DNA of 64,000 nt from Microbacterium sp. SLBN-146. GTDB taxonomy: Bacteria; Actinomycetota; Actinomycetes; Actinomycetales; Microbacteriaceae. Positions 36,304 to 44,354 of the stretch are shown here, one piece after another. The DNA lies in NCBI RefSeq assembly GCF_006715145.1, contig NZ_VFMR01000001.1:620001-684000 (forward strand), in the 5' to 3' direction. The notes under the pieces are model-generated. The model was not told the origin of the DNA, did no database searches, and saw only the letters and a list, made by a program, of their open reading frames with translations. Each line of letters begins with the position of its first letter. The stretch's first letter is position 1. A program made the translations under genes and the position numbers.

Positions 36304-37914
36304 ATGGCAGCTTCGGCACGCCGCCGCTGGGCGGGTCTCGTCTTCATCAGCATCGCCGTCGCGCTGATCATCGTCGACTCGACGATCGTCAACGTCGCGA
36401 TTCCCTCGATCGTCGACGACCTCGGCATCACGTCGACCGAAGTGCAGTGGGTGCAGGAGGCGTACACGCTCGTCTTCGCCGCGCTCCTGCTCCTCTTCGG
36501 CAGCATCGCCGACAGAGTAGGCCGCCGACGGATGCTCGTCATCGGCGTCGTCATCTTCACGATCTCATCGATCGGCGCCGCCCTGTCGGACTCGGGCGGC
36601 GCGCTCATCCTCGCTCGCTTCGTCCAGGGCGTCGGCGGCGCGATGATCCTCCCCACGACGCTGTCGCTCATCAACGCGACCTTCCGCGGACGCGAACGGG
36701 GCATCGCCTTCGCCGTCTGGGGATCGACGATCGGCGGCATGGCCGCCGTCGGGCCGCTCCTCGGGGGCTGGCTCACGACCTCGTTCTCGTGGCACTGGGC
36801 CTTCGGCATCAACATCCCGCTCGGCATCCTCATCATCGTGGGCGTTCTGCTGACCGTCGACGAGTCCCGCGGGGACAGCCAGGGGCTCGATCTCGTCGGG
36901 GCGATCATCTCCATCGTCGCCACAGGCTCGCTCGTCTTCGCCCTCATCGAAGGACGCTCGTACGGCTGGTGGCTGACCGAGACCGCTCCGGTCATCGGCG
37001 GATGGACCTGGCCGTGGGCGATCTCTCCCATCCCGATCGCCTTCGCGATCGCGGCGCTCGGGATCACCGCCTTCGTCGTGTGGGGACTCCGGCGACGGCG
37101 CCACGGCAAGCCGACGCTCATCGCGTTCGGGCTCTTCCGCATCCCCTCGTTCCGTAATGGCAACATCGCGGCGCTCGTCGTGTCGCTCGGAGAGTTCGGG
37201 ATCATCCTCGCCCTCCCCCTGTGGCTGCAGTTCGCGCTGGACTTCGAGGCGGTGCAGACGGGGCTCATCCTCCTCGCACTCGCCCTCGGTTCGTTCGTCG
37301 CGAGCGGCTTCGCCGGCGCGATGTCGTCGCGCCTCTCGGCGGTGTGGATCGTCCGCGCGGGGCTCGTGGCAGAGATCATCGGCGTCGCGGCGGTCGGCTT
37401 CGTCATCGCACCGGATGCGTCGTGGGTGCCGCTCATTCCGGCACTGTTCGTGTACGGGTTCGGCGTCGGCCTCGCGACGGCCCAGCTGACGGGCGTCGTC
37501 CTCGCCGACGTCGACGTGCGCGAGAGCGGTCAGGCGTCCGGGACGCAGTCGACCTCGCGACAGCTCGGCGCGGCACTCGGCATCGCCGTGCTCGGAACGA
37601 TCCTCTTCACGACCACGGCGGGTGTCCTGGGGGCCAAGCTCGACGAGCGCGGTGTTCCGGAAACGCAGCGCGATCAGGTGGTCGCCTCGGTCGTCGACAG
37701 CGCGGGCGGAGCGATCGCGGGGCTGGAGGCCTCCCCCGACACGGAGGCCATCGCGCAGGACGCCAAGGCCGCCCTGTCCGACGGCACGAAGTACGCGAGC
37801 TTCGCCGCAGCGGGCTTCCTCGTGCTCGGCCTCGCTGCCACGGCGTCGCTCGGTTCGGGCCGCCGTCCTCGGGCACACGAGGACGCCGACCCCACGACGC
37901 CTACCGAGGCGTGA
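36304..37914 (+). CDS. MFS multidrug exporter, DHA2 (EmrB/QacA) family
   Basis: A 536-residue, 14-helix drug:H+ antiporter. VDSTIVNVAIPSIVDDLG is the DHA2 motif D1, FGSIADRVGRRRML is motif A, and WHWAFGINIPLG and GLATAQLTGVVLADV are also family-typical. It probably exports toxic compounds. A MarR-type operator overlaps its leaderless promoter, and two MarR genes lie 3 kb downstream. The cytoplasmic loop/extra-helix segment around residues 440-490 is hydrophilic (VLGAKLDERGVPETQRDQ), as in QacA relatives. Confidence 0.92.
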   Translation: MAASARRRWAGLVFISIAVALIIVDSTIVNVAIPSIVDDLGITSTEVQWVQEAYTLVFAALLLLFGSIADRVGRRRMLVIGVVIFTISSIGAALSDSGGALILARFVQGVGGAMILPTTLSLINATFRGRERGIAFAVWGSTIGGMAAVGPLLGGWLTTSFSWHWAFGINIPLGILIIVGVLLTVDESRGDSQGLDLVGAIISIVATGSLVFALIEGRSYGWWLTETAPVIGGWTWPWAISPIPIAFAIAALGITAFVVWGLRRRRHGKPTLIAFGLFRIPSFRNGNIAALVVSLGEFGIILALPLWLQFALDFEAVQTGLILLALALGSFVASGFAGAMSSRLSAVWIVRAGLVAEIIGVAAVGFVIAPDASWVPLIPALFVYGFGVGLATAQLTGVVLADVDVRESGQASGTQSTSRQLGAALGIAVLGTILFTTTAGVLGAKLDERGVPETQRDQVVASVVDSAGGAIAGLEASPDTEAIAQDAKAALSDGTKYASFAAAGFLVLGLAATASLGSGRRPRAHEDADPTTPTEA

Positions 37915-38035
37915 GGCCCGAGCCATCGGCATCCGTGCATCAGAGATTTATCCTGCTGAACGGGCAGTTACGCAGAAATCCAACGCATACTATGAGGTGT
38001 GCCACCTCGGCACGACGAAGTGATTGGTGTGCCGA

Positions 38036-38407
38036 ATGCCCTACCGCGATCAAACGACGGTGGAGGCGTGGGTGAAAGAGTTCTTCGCCTCCTGCCCCGA
38101 GCACTCGCACCCCGAGATGAAGGCCGACGTCTCCGTCCTCGAGATGGACATCGACGCGGGCCATGACTCCGGACTCGTCGCCGTATCGCTGCGCAATGCC
38201 TCAACCCTGACGTACATCCAGCCCATCACCGACTCGGGTGTCCCGAGATGGATCGTGACGTTCGAATCCCGCTCCGAGAGCTTCGATCTCGACGCCGTGG
38301 GCGTCACGCGCCTCGCCGAGGATCTCGCGGCGATCGGTCGCCTGTGCACCTACCTCCAGCAGAAGACCGACGAGGCAGTCGCCCAGCGCGCCACGGCCCA
38401 GGTCTGA
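38036..38407 (+). CDS. Hypothetical protein
   Basis: A 123-residue soluble alpha/beta protein with no family I can name. It begins MPYRDQTTVEAWVKEFF and ends in a helix rich in Gln/Glu/Ala. Two in-frame codons upstream (TTG 38024, GTG 38027) are alternative starts; none has a strong ribosome site. A TACTAT box at 37988-37993 could be its -10 element. Local base use is less G/C biased than the neighbours, hinting at acquired or fast-evolving DNA. Confidence 0.6.
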   Translation: MPYRDQTTVEAWVKEFFASCPEHSHPEMKADVSVLEMDIDAGHDSGLVAVSLRNASTLTYIQPITDSGVPRWIVTFESRSESFDLDAVGVTRLAEDLAAIGRLCTYLQQKTDEAVAQRATAQV

Positions 38408-38411
38408 GTCG

Positions 38412-38744
38412 TTACGCGACCCAGGATCCGACGCCGACGAGCAGCACTCCCGCCACGATGCCCGACGCCGCCGCGACAGGCTGTGCGATGGCGGCGAGGC
38501 GAGCAGCCTTCTCCTTGACTGTGGACGATGCGCCCGTCACGGCGCGCTGAGCCTCGCGAAGAGTCGCGAAAAGTCCGATGGGGGTCGAGCGCCCGTCGAA
38601 CGCCACGAACCGGCCGTCGGCGGTCTCATCGATCGATCCGATGAACTCTCCCGCTCGTGACGCGACGCGGAATCCTGTGTCGACCGTGCTCCACGTGACA
38701 CGCCGAGACGACAGCCGCGTCGGCGGAGCCGCCAGCGTGGTCAC
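38412..38744 (-). CDS. Hypothetical protein with C-terminal membrane helix
   Basis: A 110-residue protein with a beta-rich N-terminal half (GFRVASRAGEFIGSIDETADGRFVAFDG, a pattern that places a modified small domain before TLREAQRAV) and a single hydrophobic C-terminal helix (GIVAGVLLVGVGSWVA), so it may be tail-anchored. It overlaps the upstream DUF7882 gene by 4 bases and is translated with it. The function is unknown. Confidence 0.65.
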   Translation of the reverse strand: MTTLAAPPTRLSSRRVTWSTVDTGFRVASRAGEFIGSIDETADGRFVAFDGRSTPIGLFATLREAQRAVTGASSTVKEKAARLAAIAQPVAAASGIVAGVLLVGVGSWVA

Positions 38745-39085
38745 GCCGCCTTCTCCAGCGTCTTGCGGGCGATCGCGCTGATCGGAGCGTCCTGCGCGTC
38801 GAGGTCGATGAGCACGCCGCCGCGAGCGGCAGATTCCGCCAGCTCCGAGAGGTAGCCGCGGTCGAGCGTGATGGCGTCGGCCGTGTCGAACTCGAAGCGA
38901 AGCGGGATCGAGCAGTGGAGCCAGATCGTCGAGCGACCGACAGTGGGGTCGGACGCCTGCTTCCAGGACAGCGTGAAGCTTTCGGAACGACGGAGCTTCG
39001 TCGTGACGAGCGCCTGGACATGCGCGAGGAGCTCATCGGGGACGACGATCGCTTCCGAACCGTATCCGTAGTGCAGCTTGCCCAT
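38741..39085 (-). CDS. DUF7882-family small protein
   Basis: A 114-residue protein of the DUF7882 family, common in Microbacteriaceae and of unknown function. Features are MGKLHYGYGSEA, LLAHVQALVTTKLRRSESFTLSW, GRSTIWLHCSIPLRFEF and a short C-terminal helix. GGAG lies 5 bases before ATG 39085. It is divergent from a marR gene with an operator between them, and its stop overlaps the next gene, so a MarR-controlled two-gene unit is likely. Naming is from memory of the conserved pattern. Confidence 0.75.
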   Translation of the reverse strand: MGKLHYGYGSEAIVVPDELLAHVQALVTTKLRRSESFTLSWKQASDPTVGRSTIWLHCSIPLRFEFDTADAITLDRGYLSELAESAARGGVLIDLDAQDAPISAIARKTLEKAA

Positions 39086-39139
39086 GATCGCTCCTTCGTT
39101 CGTCGGGTCTGACAGTACAAACCTTACTAGCTGTTTTTC

Positions 39140-39159
39140 TATTTAGGCAAACTAGCAAT
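39140..39159. promoter_or_regulatory. Shared MarR-type operator, site 2
   Basis: The site lies between the divergent DUF7882 and marR genes. On the minus strand it reads ATTGCTAGTTTGCCTAAATA, matching site 1 (TTTGCTAGCTTATCTAGCTA) at 14 of 20 positions. A second TTACTAGCTG half lies just upstream. Confidence 0.55.
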
Positions 39160-39207
39160 ACGGGAAGCTGTATTGTGGTGTCTCGAACATCATTGAGGCC
39201 GGTGACG

Positions 39208-39687
39208 ATGACTGATGCAGAGATAGTCGATTCCCCCGACACGCGCGCCCTCGTGGACGCGTATCGACGCTTCCGGGCGGCCGACGCGGCGTGTCAGGCG
39301 CGAATCCGGGCCAGTACGCACATGGGTGAGAACGAGATCCGTCTCGTCCGCTACCTCGTGGATGCCTCGCGCGAGGGCCACGACGTCATGCCGAGTGAGA
39401 TCACACGGCACCTCGGCATCTCTTCCGCCTCCACGACGGCGATCCTCGACAGGCTCGAGCGGACCGGTGTACTGGAGCGGCTCAGCCATCCGACGGACCG
39501 GCGCAGCATCCTGATCGCTCCGACCGCCGCCGGTCAAGAGGCGCTGTCACGCACCGTGGACGTGTACGAAGCGCTCGTGGAAGACGCCGTGTCGTCGCTC
39601 GACCAGAACGCTCGAAGCGCCGTCCTGGGCTTCCTCGGCGCCCTCACGAACGCCGCCGACGGCGTCGCCGTCCCGGAATCCGCCTGA
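39208..39687 (+). CDS. MarR-family transcriptional regulator
   Basis: A 159-residue MarR protein: MGENEIRLVRYLVDASREG, recognition region SEITRHLGISSASTTAILDRLERTG, wing HPTDRRSILIAPT. ATG 39208 has GAGG about 10 bases upstream; an in-frame GTG at 39175 is an alternative. It is a paralogue of the convergent marR at 39690 (MGENE...RYL, HLGI(S/T)SAS, NPTDRRS/HPTDRRS shared), only 2 bases away, and probably autoregulates through site 2. Confidence 0.9.
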   Translation: MTDAEIVDSPDTRALVDAYRRFRAADAACQARIRASTHMGENEIRLVRYLVDASREGHDVMPSEITRHLGISSASTTAILDRLERTGVLERLSHPTDRRSILIAPTAAGQEALSRTVDVYEALVEDAVSSLDQNARSAVLGFLGALTNAADGVAVPESA

Positions 39688-39689
39688 CG

Positions 39690-40184
39690 TCACTCGTCGA
39701 TGCGGTCGACGGCCTCCCGCATCGAGTCCAGGAAATCGAGGACCACGCGCCGATCGGCTGCGGTCATCGGGCGAACGACGTCCATCATGCGCCCGTGCAT
39801 CTCGGTGAGCGTGCGACGGATCTCTTCGTCCGTCTTGTCGCTCGGCTCGATGAGGACACTCCGCCGGTCGGTCGGGTTCGGGATGCGGGAGACGTGCCCG
39901 CTCTTCTCGAGTCTGTCGAGCACGGCGGTCATCGACGCGGAGGTGATCCCGAGATACTTCGCGAGGACCACGGGGGTGACCTGTTCGCCCCGCCGCCGTG
40001 CGCGTGTGAGGTAGCGGAGGACGAGGAGCTCGTTCTCTCCCATGTCCATCGACTGACGGGTGCGCCGCCGCATCGCGACTTCCGCCGCGCGGTAGGACCG
40101 GAGCGCCTCCATGAGCGACGTCGCACGGACGTCTTCGGGATCGTCGTACCAGTACGACGTATTCACCGCCGACCCGTCGGTCAT
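39690..40184 (-). CDS. MarR-family transcriptional regulator
   Basis: A 164-residue MarR protein convergent with, and paralogous to, the marR at 39208. MGENELLVLRYL, VLAKYLGITSASMTAVLDRLEKSG and PNPTDRRSVLIEPSDK are visible. The N-terminus is about 20 residues longer (SYWYDDPEDVRATSLMEALRSY). A head-to-head-ended paralogue pair probably arose by inverted duplication. The target is unknown. Confidence 0.9.
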   Translation of the reverse strand: MTDGSAVNTSYWYDDPEDVRATSLMEALRSYRAAEVAMRRRTRQSMDMGENELLVLRYLTRARRRGEQVTPVVLAKYLGITSASMTAVLDRLEKSGHVSRIPNPTDRRSVLIEPSDKTDEEIRRTLTEMHGRMMDVVRPMTAADRRVVLDFLDSMREAVDRIDE

Positions 40185-40252
40185 CGCGTCCTCCTCCGGC
40201 GCCTTTCGCTCGATGACAGATTCTACCGATCCTCCGCCTTTCGCCCCGGGGA

Positions 40253-40274
40253 GTTGACATGCACCCGTGTCAAC
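40253..40274. promoter_or_regulatory. Perfect inverted repeat GTTGACA-N8-TGTCAAC
   Basis: A perfect 7-base inverted repeat lies between marR (40184) and the small ORF at 40313. It contains TTGACA on both strands, so it could be an operator overlapping -35 boxes. Confidence 0.55.
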
Positions 40275-40277
40275 CCC

Positions 40278-40306
40278 TTCGGGCGAGCGGGGCGGGCACT
40301 TAGCGT
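40278..40306 (+). promoter_or_regulatory. Promoter of small acidic protein (leaderless)
   Basis: TTCGGG, a 17-base spacer and TAGCGT end 6 bases before ATG 40313, with no ribosome site. Confidence 0.5.
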
Positions 40307-40312
40307 GGGGCC

Positions 40313-40462
40313 ATGGACCAGGAACGGCACGCGGAAGACCAGCCCATCGAGCAGGACGCCCCGACGGGCGGCGACGAAACGACGGAAGACGGACTCGACG
40401 CCGACAACGCCGTCGAGGAGGACATGCTCAAGACGCTCGACCCCGACGACGCCCCCGCCTGA
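40313..40462 (+). CDS. Small acidic protein, 49 residues
   Basis: A short ORF starting MDQERHAEDQ and ending KTLDPDDAPA. It is extremely acidic (about 16 Asp/Glu of 49), Gln-containing and probably disordered. I recall similar small acidic proteins ending in VEED.LKTLDPD.(P/A)PA across Microbacteriaceae, with no known function. Support comes from its leaderless promoter, the clean stop and the amino-acid bias; it is below usual gene-calling length limits. Confidence 0.65.
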   Translation: MDQERHAEDQPIEQDAPTGGDETTEDGLDADNAVEEDMLKTLDPDDAPA

Positions 40463-40494
40463 CCCCGCCCGCCCTTCCGCCCCGGCCTGCTCTC

Positions 40495-40577
40495 GTCGAG
40501 ACCCCGGTTACTCGCCGAGTGACCCCGTCGTTGCGCGCACATGACGGGGTGTCTCGGCGACACACCGGGATGTCGAC
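40495..40577. repeat. 83-bp double-palindrome intergenic element, copy D
   Basis: The same 83 bases as copies A-C: GTCGAGACCCCGG, TACTCGCCGAG, ACCCCGTCGTTGCGCGCA core, CTCGGCGA and closing TGTCGAC. It lies 32 bases after the small acidic ORF and is convergent with the transglutaminase gene. Confidence 0.8.
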
Positions 40578-40591
40578 GCCCGAGGGCGGGG

Positions 40592-40664
40592 AGTGGGGAG
40601 GCGCGGCGACTGGGGAGCGGGGAGCGGGGAGGCGCGGCGACTGGGGAGCGGGGAGGCGCGGCTC
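40592..40664. repeat. G-rich tandem repeat (GGGGAGGCGCGGCGACTGGG units)
   Basis: GGGGAGGCGCGGCGACT followed by runs of GGGGAGC repeats two and a half times just past the transglutaminase stop. It is G-rich enough to form quadruplex-like structures on one strand. Confidence 0.7.
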
Positions 40665-41508
40665 ACGCTTCGCGCGTGATCGTGACCTTCACGTGCAGGT
40701 GGGACTTGAAAGGCCCGGCGTACACACCCCGGAGTGGCGGGATGTCGTTGTAGTCACGTCCACGCCCGACGAGGACATGGCGGTCGCCGATCTCGATGCC
40801 GTTCGTCGGATCGAAGCCCTGCCACTCGCCGGCGAACCACTCGACCCACGCGTGCGACTCTCCCGGGACGGCCTCGCCGACGACCGCCTCGGGACGCGGG
40901 TGCAGGTATCCCGAGACGTAGCGGGCCGGAATCCCGACCTCGCGGAGCGCGCCCAGCGTGATGTGCGCGATGTCCTGACAGACGCCCTTGCGCTCGATCC
41001 AGGCTTCCTCGGCAGCGGAGTGCACTCCCGTGATGCCCTGCATGTACTCGACCGCGTCGCCGACGGCCTCCGTGATCGCGTGGGCCGCCCGACCGGGATG
41101 ATCGTGCTGCGACGCGATGGCGCGCGCGATCTCCACGACCTCGGGGTGCGGACGCGTCCGCGCCGTCTGCCCGAGCTGCTCGACGGTCTCGATCGACCGG
41201 GACGCCTCCCGATGGAGTCCGTGCCACGTGACGTCGACGTGCTCGATCGGGCGCGGACGCACCTCGACGAGCGAACGCGCAGTGATCTTCAGATCAGAGT
41301 GCGGGGAGAGCACGTCGAACGAGGCGACGCGGGTCCCGAAATAGTCGACGTACTGGTTGACGGCGGCCTGCGGTTCGATGTCGAGCGCCGAACTCAGCAC
41401 GAACTGGCTGTCGGTCGAGCCGGGGAGCATCCGCGCCTCGTTGTACGACGCCGAGACGTCGCCCTGGTACGAGAAGCCGGTCGTGTGCTCGATGCGCAGT
41501 CGCTTCAT
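40663..41508 (-). CDS. Transglutaminase-like cysteine peptidase
   Basis: A 281-residue transglutaminase-superfamily protein with an N-terminal beta domain (LRIEHTTGFSYQGDVSASYNEARM) and a catalytic core: Cys in ERKGVCQDIAHI, His in PGESHAWVEWF and Asp in GFDPTNG. It is the third gene of a conserved cassette with alpha-E and permuted ATP-grasp proteins. In the family this set is predicted to make or cleave peptide tags, but it is uncharacterised in detail. ATG 41508 has GAGGGG at good distance; GTG 41517 is an alternative. Confidence 0.9.
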   Translation of the reverse strand: MKRLRIEHTTGFSYQGDVSASYNEARMLPGSTDSQFVLSSALDIEPQAAVNQYVDYFGTRVASFDVLSPHSDLKITARSLVEVRPRPIEHVDVTWHGLHREASRSIETVEQLGQTARTRPHPEVVEIARAIASQHDHPGRAAHAITEAVGDAVEYMQGITGVHSAAEEAWIERKGVCQDIAHITLGALREVGIPARYVSGYLHPRPEAVVGEAVPGESHAWVEWFAGEWQGFDPTNGIEIGDRHVLVGRGRDYNDIPPLRGVYAGPFKSHLHVKVTITREA

Positions 41509-41521
41509 GCTCGCCACCCCC

Positions 41522-42454
41522 TCATGAGATCTCGCCGATCCAGCTCGGCTCGGCCTGCGTCGGGAAGAACCTCTGCCGGATGGCTTCGGATGCTTCGCGC
41601 GTCACCTTCTGCACTTGGTCCATGTGCTGCGGCAGCTCGTTGAGGATCTCGCTGATCGGGCGGTACTCCAGGTCGTTGCGGATCCGTCCGAGCGCCCGCA
41701 AGACCGTGTTGGAGTGGCCCACGCGGTCGGCGCGCGGGTCGATCGCACTCATGCAGTCCTCGGCGCGCTGGATCGAGTAGATGATCGAGCGCGGGAAGAG
41801 GCGGTCGAGAAGGAGGAACTCGGCGGCGTTCCGGGCGCTCGGCATCCCGCGGTACGTCCGCAGGTACGCCTCGTAGGCACCGCACGAACGGAGGATCGTC
41901 GTCCACGACGGCCCCGACTCCTGGGTGAGCGAGCGTGTCGCGAGGAGACGCGCCGTCATGTCGGTGCGCTCGATGCTCCGGCCGAGGGTGAAGAACTGCC
42001 AGGCCTCATCGCGGCTCGTGGAGGAGTCGACGAGTCCGACGGCGAGCGCCGAGCGTTCGCGCGCCCACTGGAAGAACTCGTGCACCTTCTCGTTGTTGAT
42101 GCGTCGCGGCATCCGTGCATTCGTCGTGTTGAGCGTCTCCCACAGTTCGGTCGACACGATCTCGCGGGCGCGGCGCGCGTTCTCGCGCGCGGCCGTGAGC
42201 GCGTAGGCGATGCTGGACGGGTTGCCGCGGTCGACGGCGAGCCGCGCGAGGACGTCCTGTCGTGTGACGAGGTGCCCGGGGTCGGCCGGAGTGGAGCCCA
42301 TGACGCTCAGGAGCGACCGGCATGCCGTGTCCTCGTCGATCCACGGGTCTTCGAGCAGGAGCTGGAGGTGGACGTCGAGGATGCGAGCGGTGCCGTCGCT
42401 CCGCTCGATGTACCGCCCGATCCAGAACAGGGACTCTGCGATGCGGCTCAGCAT
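41522..42454 (-). CDS. Alpha-E domain protein (DUF403)
   Basis: A 310-residue all-helical protein: MLSRIAESLFWIGRYIERSDGTARILDVHLQ is the family signature, with ARENARRAREIVSTELWETLN and LGRSIERTDMTARLL further on. No enzymatic residues are known; it always travels with permuted ATP-grasp and transglutaminase genes. It overlaps the ATP-grasp gene by 7 bases and lies 13 bases before the transglutaminase start. Confidence 0.92.
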   Translation of the reverse strand: MLSRIAESLFWIGRYIERSDGTARILDVHLQLLLEDPWIDEDTACRSLLSVMGSTPADPGHLVTRQDVLARLAVDRGNPSSIAYALTAARENARRAREIVSTELWETLNTTNARMPRRINNEKVHEFFQWARERSALAVGLVDSSTSRDEAWQFFTLGRSIERTDMTARLLATRSLTQESGPSWTTILRSCGAYEAYLRTYRGMPSARNAAEFLLLDRLFPRSIIYSIQRAEDCMSAIDPRADRVGHSNTVLRALGRIRNDLEYRPISEILNELPQHMDQVQKVTREASEAIRQRFFPTQAEPSWIGEIS

Positions 42455-44238
42455 CCCGATCCCCCCTCTTCGCCGCGAGACTTCATCTCGCGGCCGAGGA
42501 TGCGGTCGGAGGCTGCAGTTTCGGCATCCGGATGCAGTCTCGCCGAGGAGGTGGATGTCGACGGGACGGATGCCGCGGCGTCACGGCCCTGCTGCTGCTG
42601 CTCCTGCTGCTCGTGCTGGTCGCGCGGGCGGTCCTGCGGAGAGTGGGCGGGCTCGGGCTGGTCGTCGTAGATGATCGGGATGGCCGAGGTGATCGCCGCC
42701 TGGTCGGCGACGAGACCCGCGAGGCCGTCACCCTGCCCGTACTCGACGTGCGAGGGAGCGGAGCCGCCGACGATCCACGTGTCCTTCGAGCCACCGCCCT
42801 GGCTCGAGTTCACGACGAGCTGCCCTTCGGGAAGCGCGACGCGCGTCAGGCCACCGGGGAGCACCCAGATGTCGTCACCGTCGTTCACGGCGAAGGGACG
42901 CAGGTCGGCGTGACGCGGCCTCATTCCGTCTTCGACGAGGGTCGGGATGGTCGAGAGCATCACGACCGGCTGGGCGATCCATCCGCGGGGGTCGGCGAGA
43001 AGGCGAGTACGAAGTTCCGCGAGCTCCGACTTCGAGGCATCCGGACCCACGACGAGTCCCTTGCCGCCCGACCCGTCGACGGGCTTCACGACGAGCTCGT
43101 CGAGGCGGTCGAGCACCTCTTCCAGCGCACCGGGGTCTTCCAGCCGCCACGTATCGACGTTCTTGAGGATCGGCTCTTCCGCCAGGTAGTAGCGGATGAG
43201 GTCGGGCACGTAGGTATAGAGGAGCTTGTCGTCGGCGACGCCGTTCCCGACCGCGTTGGCGATCGTCACGTTGCCCAGCCGCGCCGCGAGCATGAGCCCC
43301 GGAGCGCCGAGCATCGAGTCGGCGCGGAACTGGAGCGGATCCAGGAAGTCGTCGTCGACGCGGCGGTAGATGACGTCGACGCGCTTGGGCCCGCGCGTCG
43401 TGCGCATGAACACCTTGCCGCCGATGCACAAGAGGTCGCGGCCCTCGACGAGCTCGATGCCCATGAGGCGCGCGAGGAGCGTGTGCTCGAAGTACGCCGA
43501 GTTGTAGACGCCCGGCGTCAACACGACGACGTTCGGCTCCTCGATGCCCGCGGGGGCCGAGGCCCGCAGCGCCGCGAGCAGCTTGTTGGGGTAGTCGCCG
43601 ACGGGGCGAACCCGCATCGAGACGAAGAGCTCGGGAAGGGTCTGCGCCATGACCCGCCGGTTGGAGATGACGTAGCTCACGCCCGACGGGACGCGCACGT
43701 TGTCCTCGAGCACGCGCATCTCGCCGTGCTCATCGCGGATGAGGTCGATGCCCGAGACCTGGATCCGCACGCCGTTGGCCGAGTGGATCCCGGCAGCCTG
43801 CCGGTAGAAGTACTGCGACGACGCGATGAGCGCGGCCGGCAGCACACCGTCGCGCACGCAATGCTGGCGCCCGTAGGCGTCGTCGAGGAAGGCCTCGAGC
43901 GCACGGACCCGCTGCTTGACACCGGCTTCGACCCGCGACCACTCGTCGTACGCGATGATCCGCGGGACGGCATCGAGGGGGAACGGCCGTTCCTCTCCCG
44001 CGAAGTCGAACGTGACGCCCTGCGCGAGGTACGAGCTCGCGAGCGAGTCGGTGCGGCCGCGCAGCTCCTCCTGCGTCATCTTCGCGAGCGCCTGGTAGAG
44101 CTCCCGGTATGCATCGCGCGATTCGACGGGACCGCTCGCCTCAGCCGATACGGCGAACATCTCATCGAACGCCGGAACACCCGAGGGCGTCTTGCGCGGC
44201 GCGAGCGTCGACCCGTATCCGTCGAAAAGATCACCCAT
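42448..44238 (-). CDS. Circularly permuted ATP-grasp type 2 protein
   Basis: A 596-residue predicted amide-bond-forming ligase: YGRQHCVRDGVLP, QAAGIHSANGVRIQVSGIDLIRDEHG, VLEDNVRVPSGVSYVISNR, KPVDGSGGKGLVVGPDASK (nucleotide-binding Gly-rich loop) and NSSQGGGSKDTW. The C-terminal ~75 residues are an unusual Gln/His/Glu-rich, low-complexity tail (EQQEQQQQGRD) followed by a basic end; this part is not conserved in the family. It heads the ATP-grasp / alpha-E / transglutaminase operon. The enzyme is expected to ligate amino acids or peptides using ATP; the substrate is unknown. Confidence 0.92.
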   Translation of the reverse strand: MGDLFDGYGSTLAPRKTPSGVPAFDEMFAVSAEASGPVESRDAYRELYQALAKMTQEELRGRTDSLASSYLAQGVTFDFAGEERPFPLDAVPRIIAYDEWSRVEAGVKQRVRALEAFLDDAYGRQHCVRDGVLPAALIASSQYFYRQAAGIHSANGVRIQVSGIDLIRDEHGEMRVLEDNVRVPSGVSYVISNRRVMAQTLPELFVSMRVRPVGDYPNKLLAALRASAPAGIEEPNVVVLTPGVYNSAYFEHTLLARLMGIELVEGRDLLCIGGKVFMRTTRGPKRVDVIYRRVDDDFLDPLQFRADSMLGAPGLMLAARLGNVTIANAVGNGVADDKLLYTYVPDLIRYYLAEEPILKNVDTWRLEDPGALEEVLDRLDELVVKPVDGSGGKGLVVGPDASKSELAELRTRLLADPRGWIAQPVVMLSTIPTLVEDGMRPRHADLRPFAVNDGDDIWVLPGGLTRVALPEGQLVVNSSQGGGSKDTWIVGGSAPSHVEYGQGDGLAGLVADQAAITSAIPIIYDDQPEPAHSPQDRPRDQHEQQEQQQQGRDAAASVPSTSTSSARLHPDAETAASDRILGREMKSRGEEGGSGC

Positions 44239-44342
44239 GGAAAGACTCTAGTCGCGGGCATGTTGCGGAGGTGTTTCCCGGATGCCGCGTGCCGCACGCC
44301 GTCGTCAGCACTCTGTAAGACCTTCACCCCGGCATTCGGACG

Positions 44343-44348
44343 TACGCT
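44343..44348 (+). promoter_or_regulatory. -10 box of the molybdopterin oxidoreductase gene (leaderless)
   Basis: TACGCT ends 6 bases before GTG 44355. The -35 region is weak. Confidence 0.4.
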
Positions 44349-44354
44349 GACTGC

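Noticed and set aside
40592..40664. Possible repeat-containing ORF
   Set aside because: The G-rich tandem units lie outside any conserved frame and look like slippage DNA.
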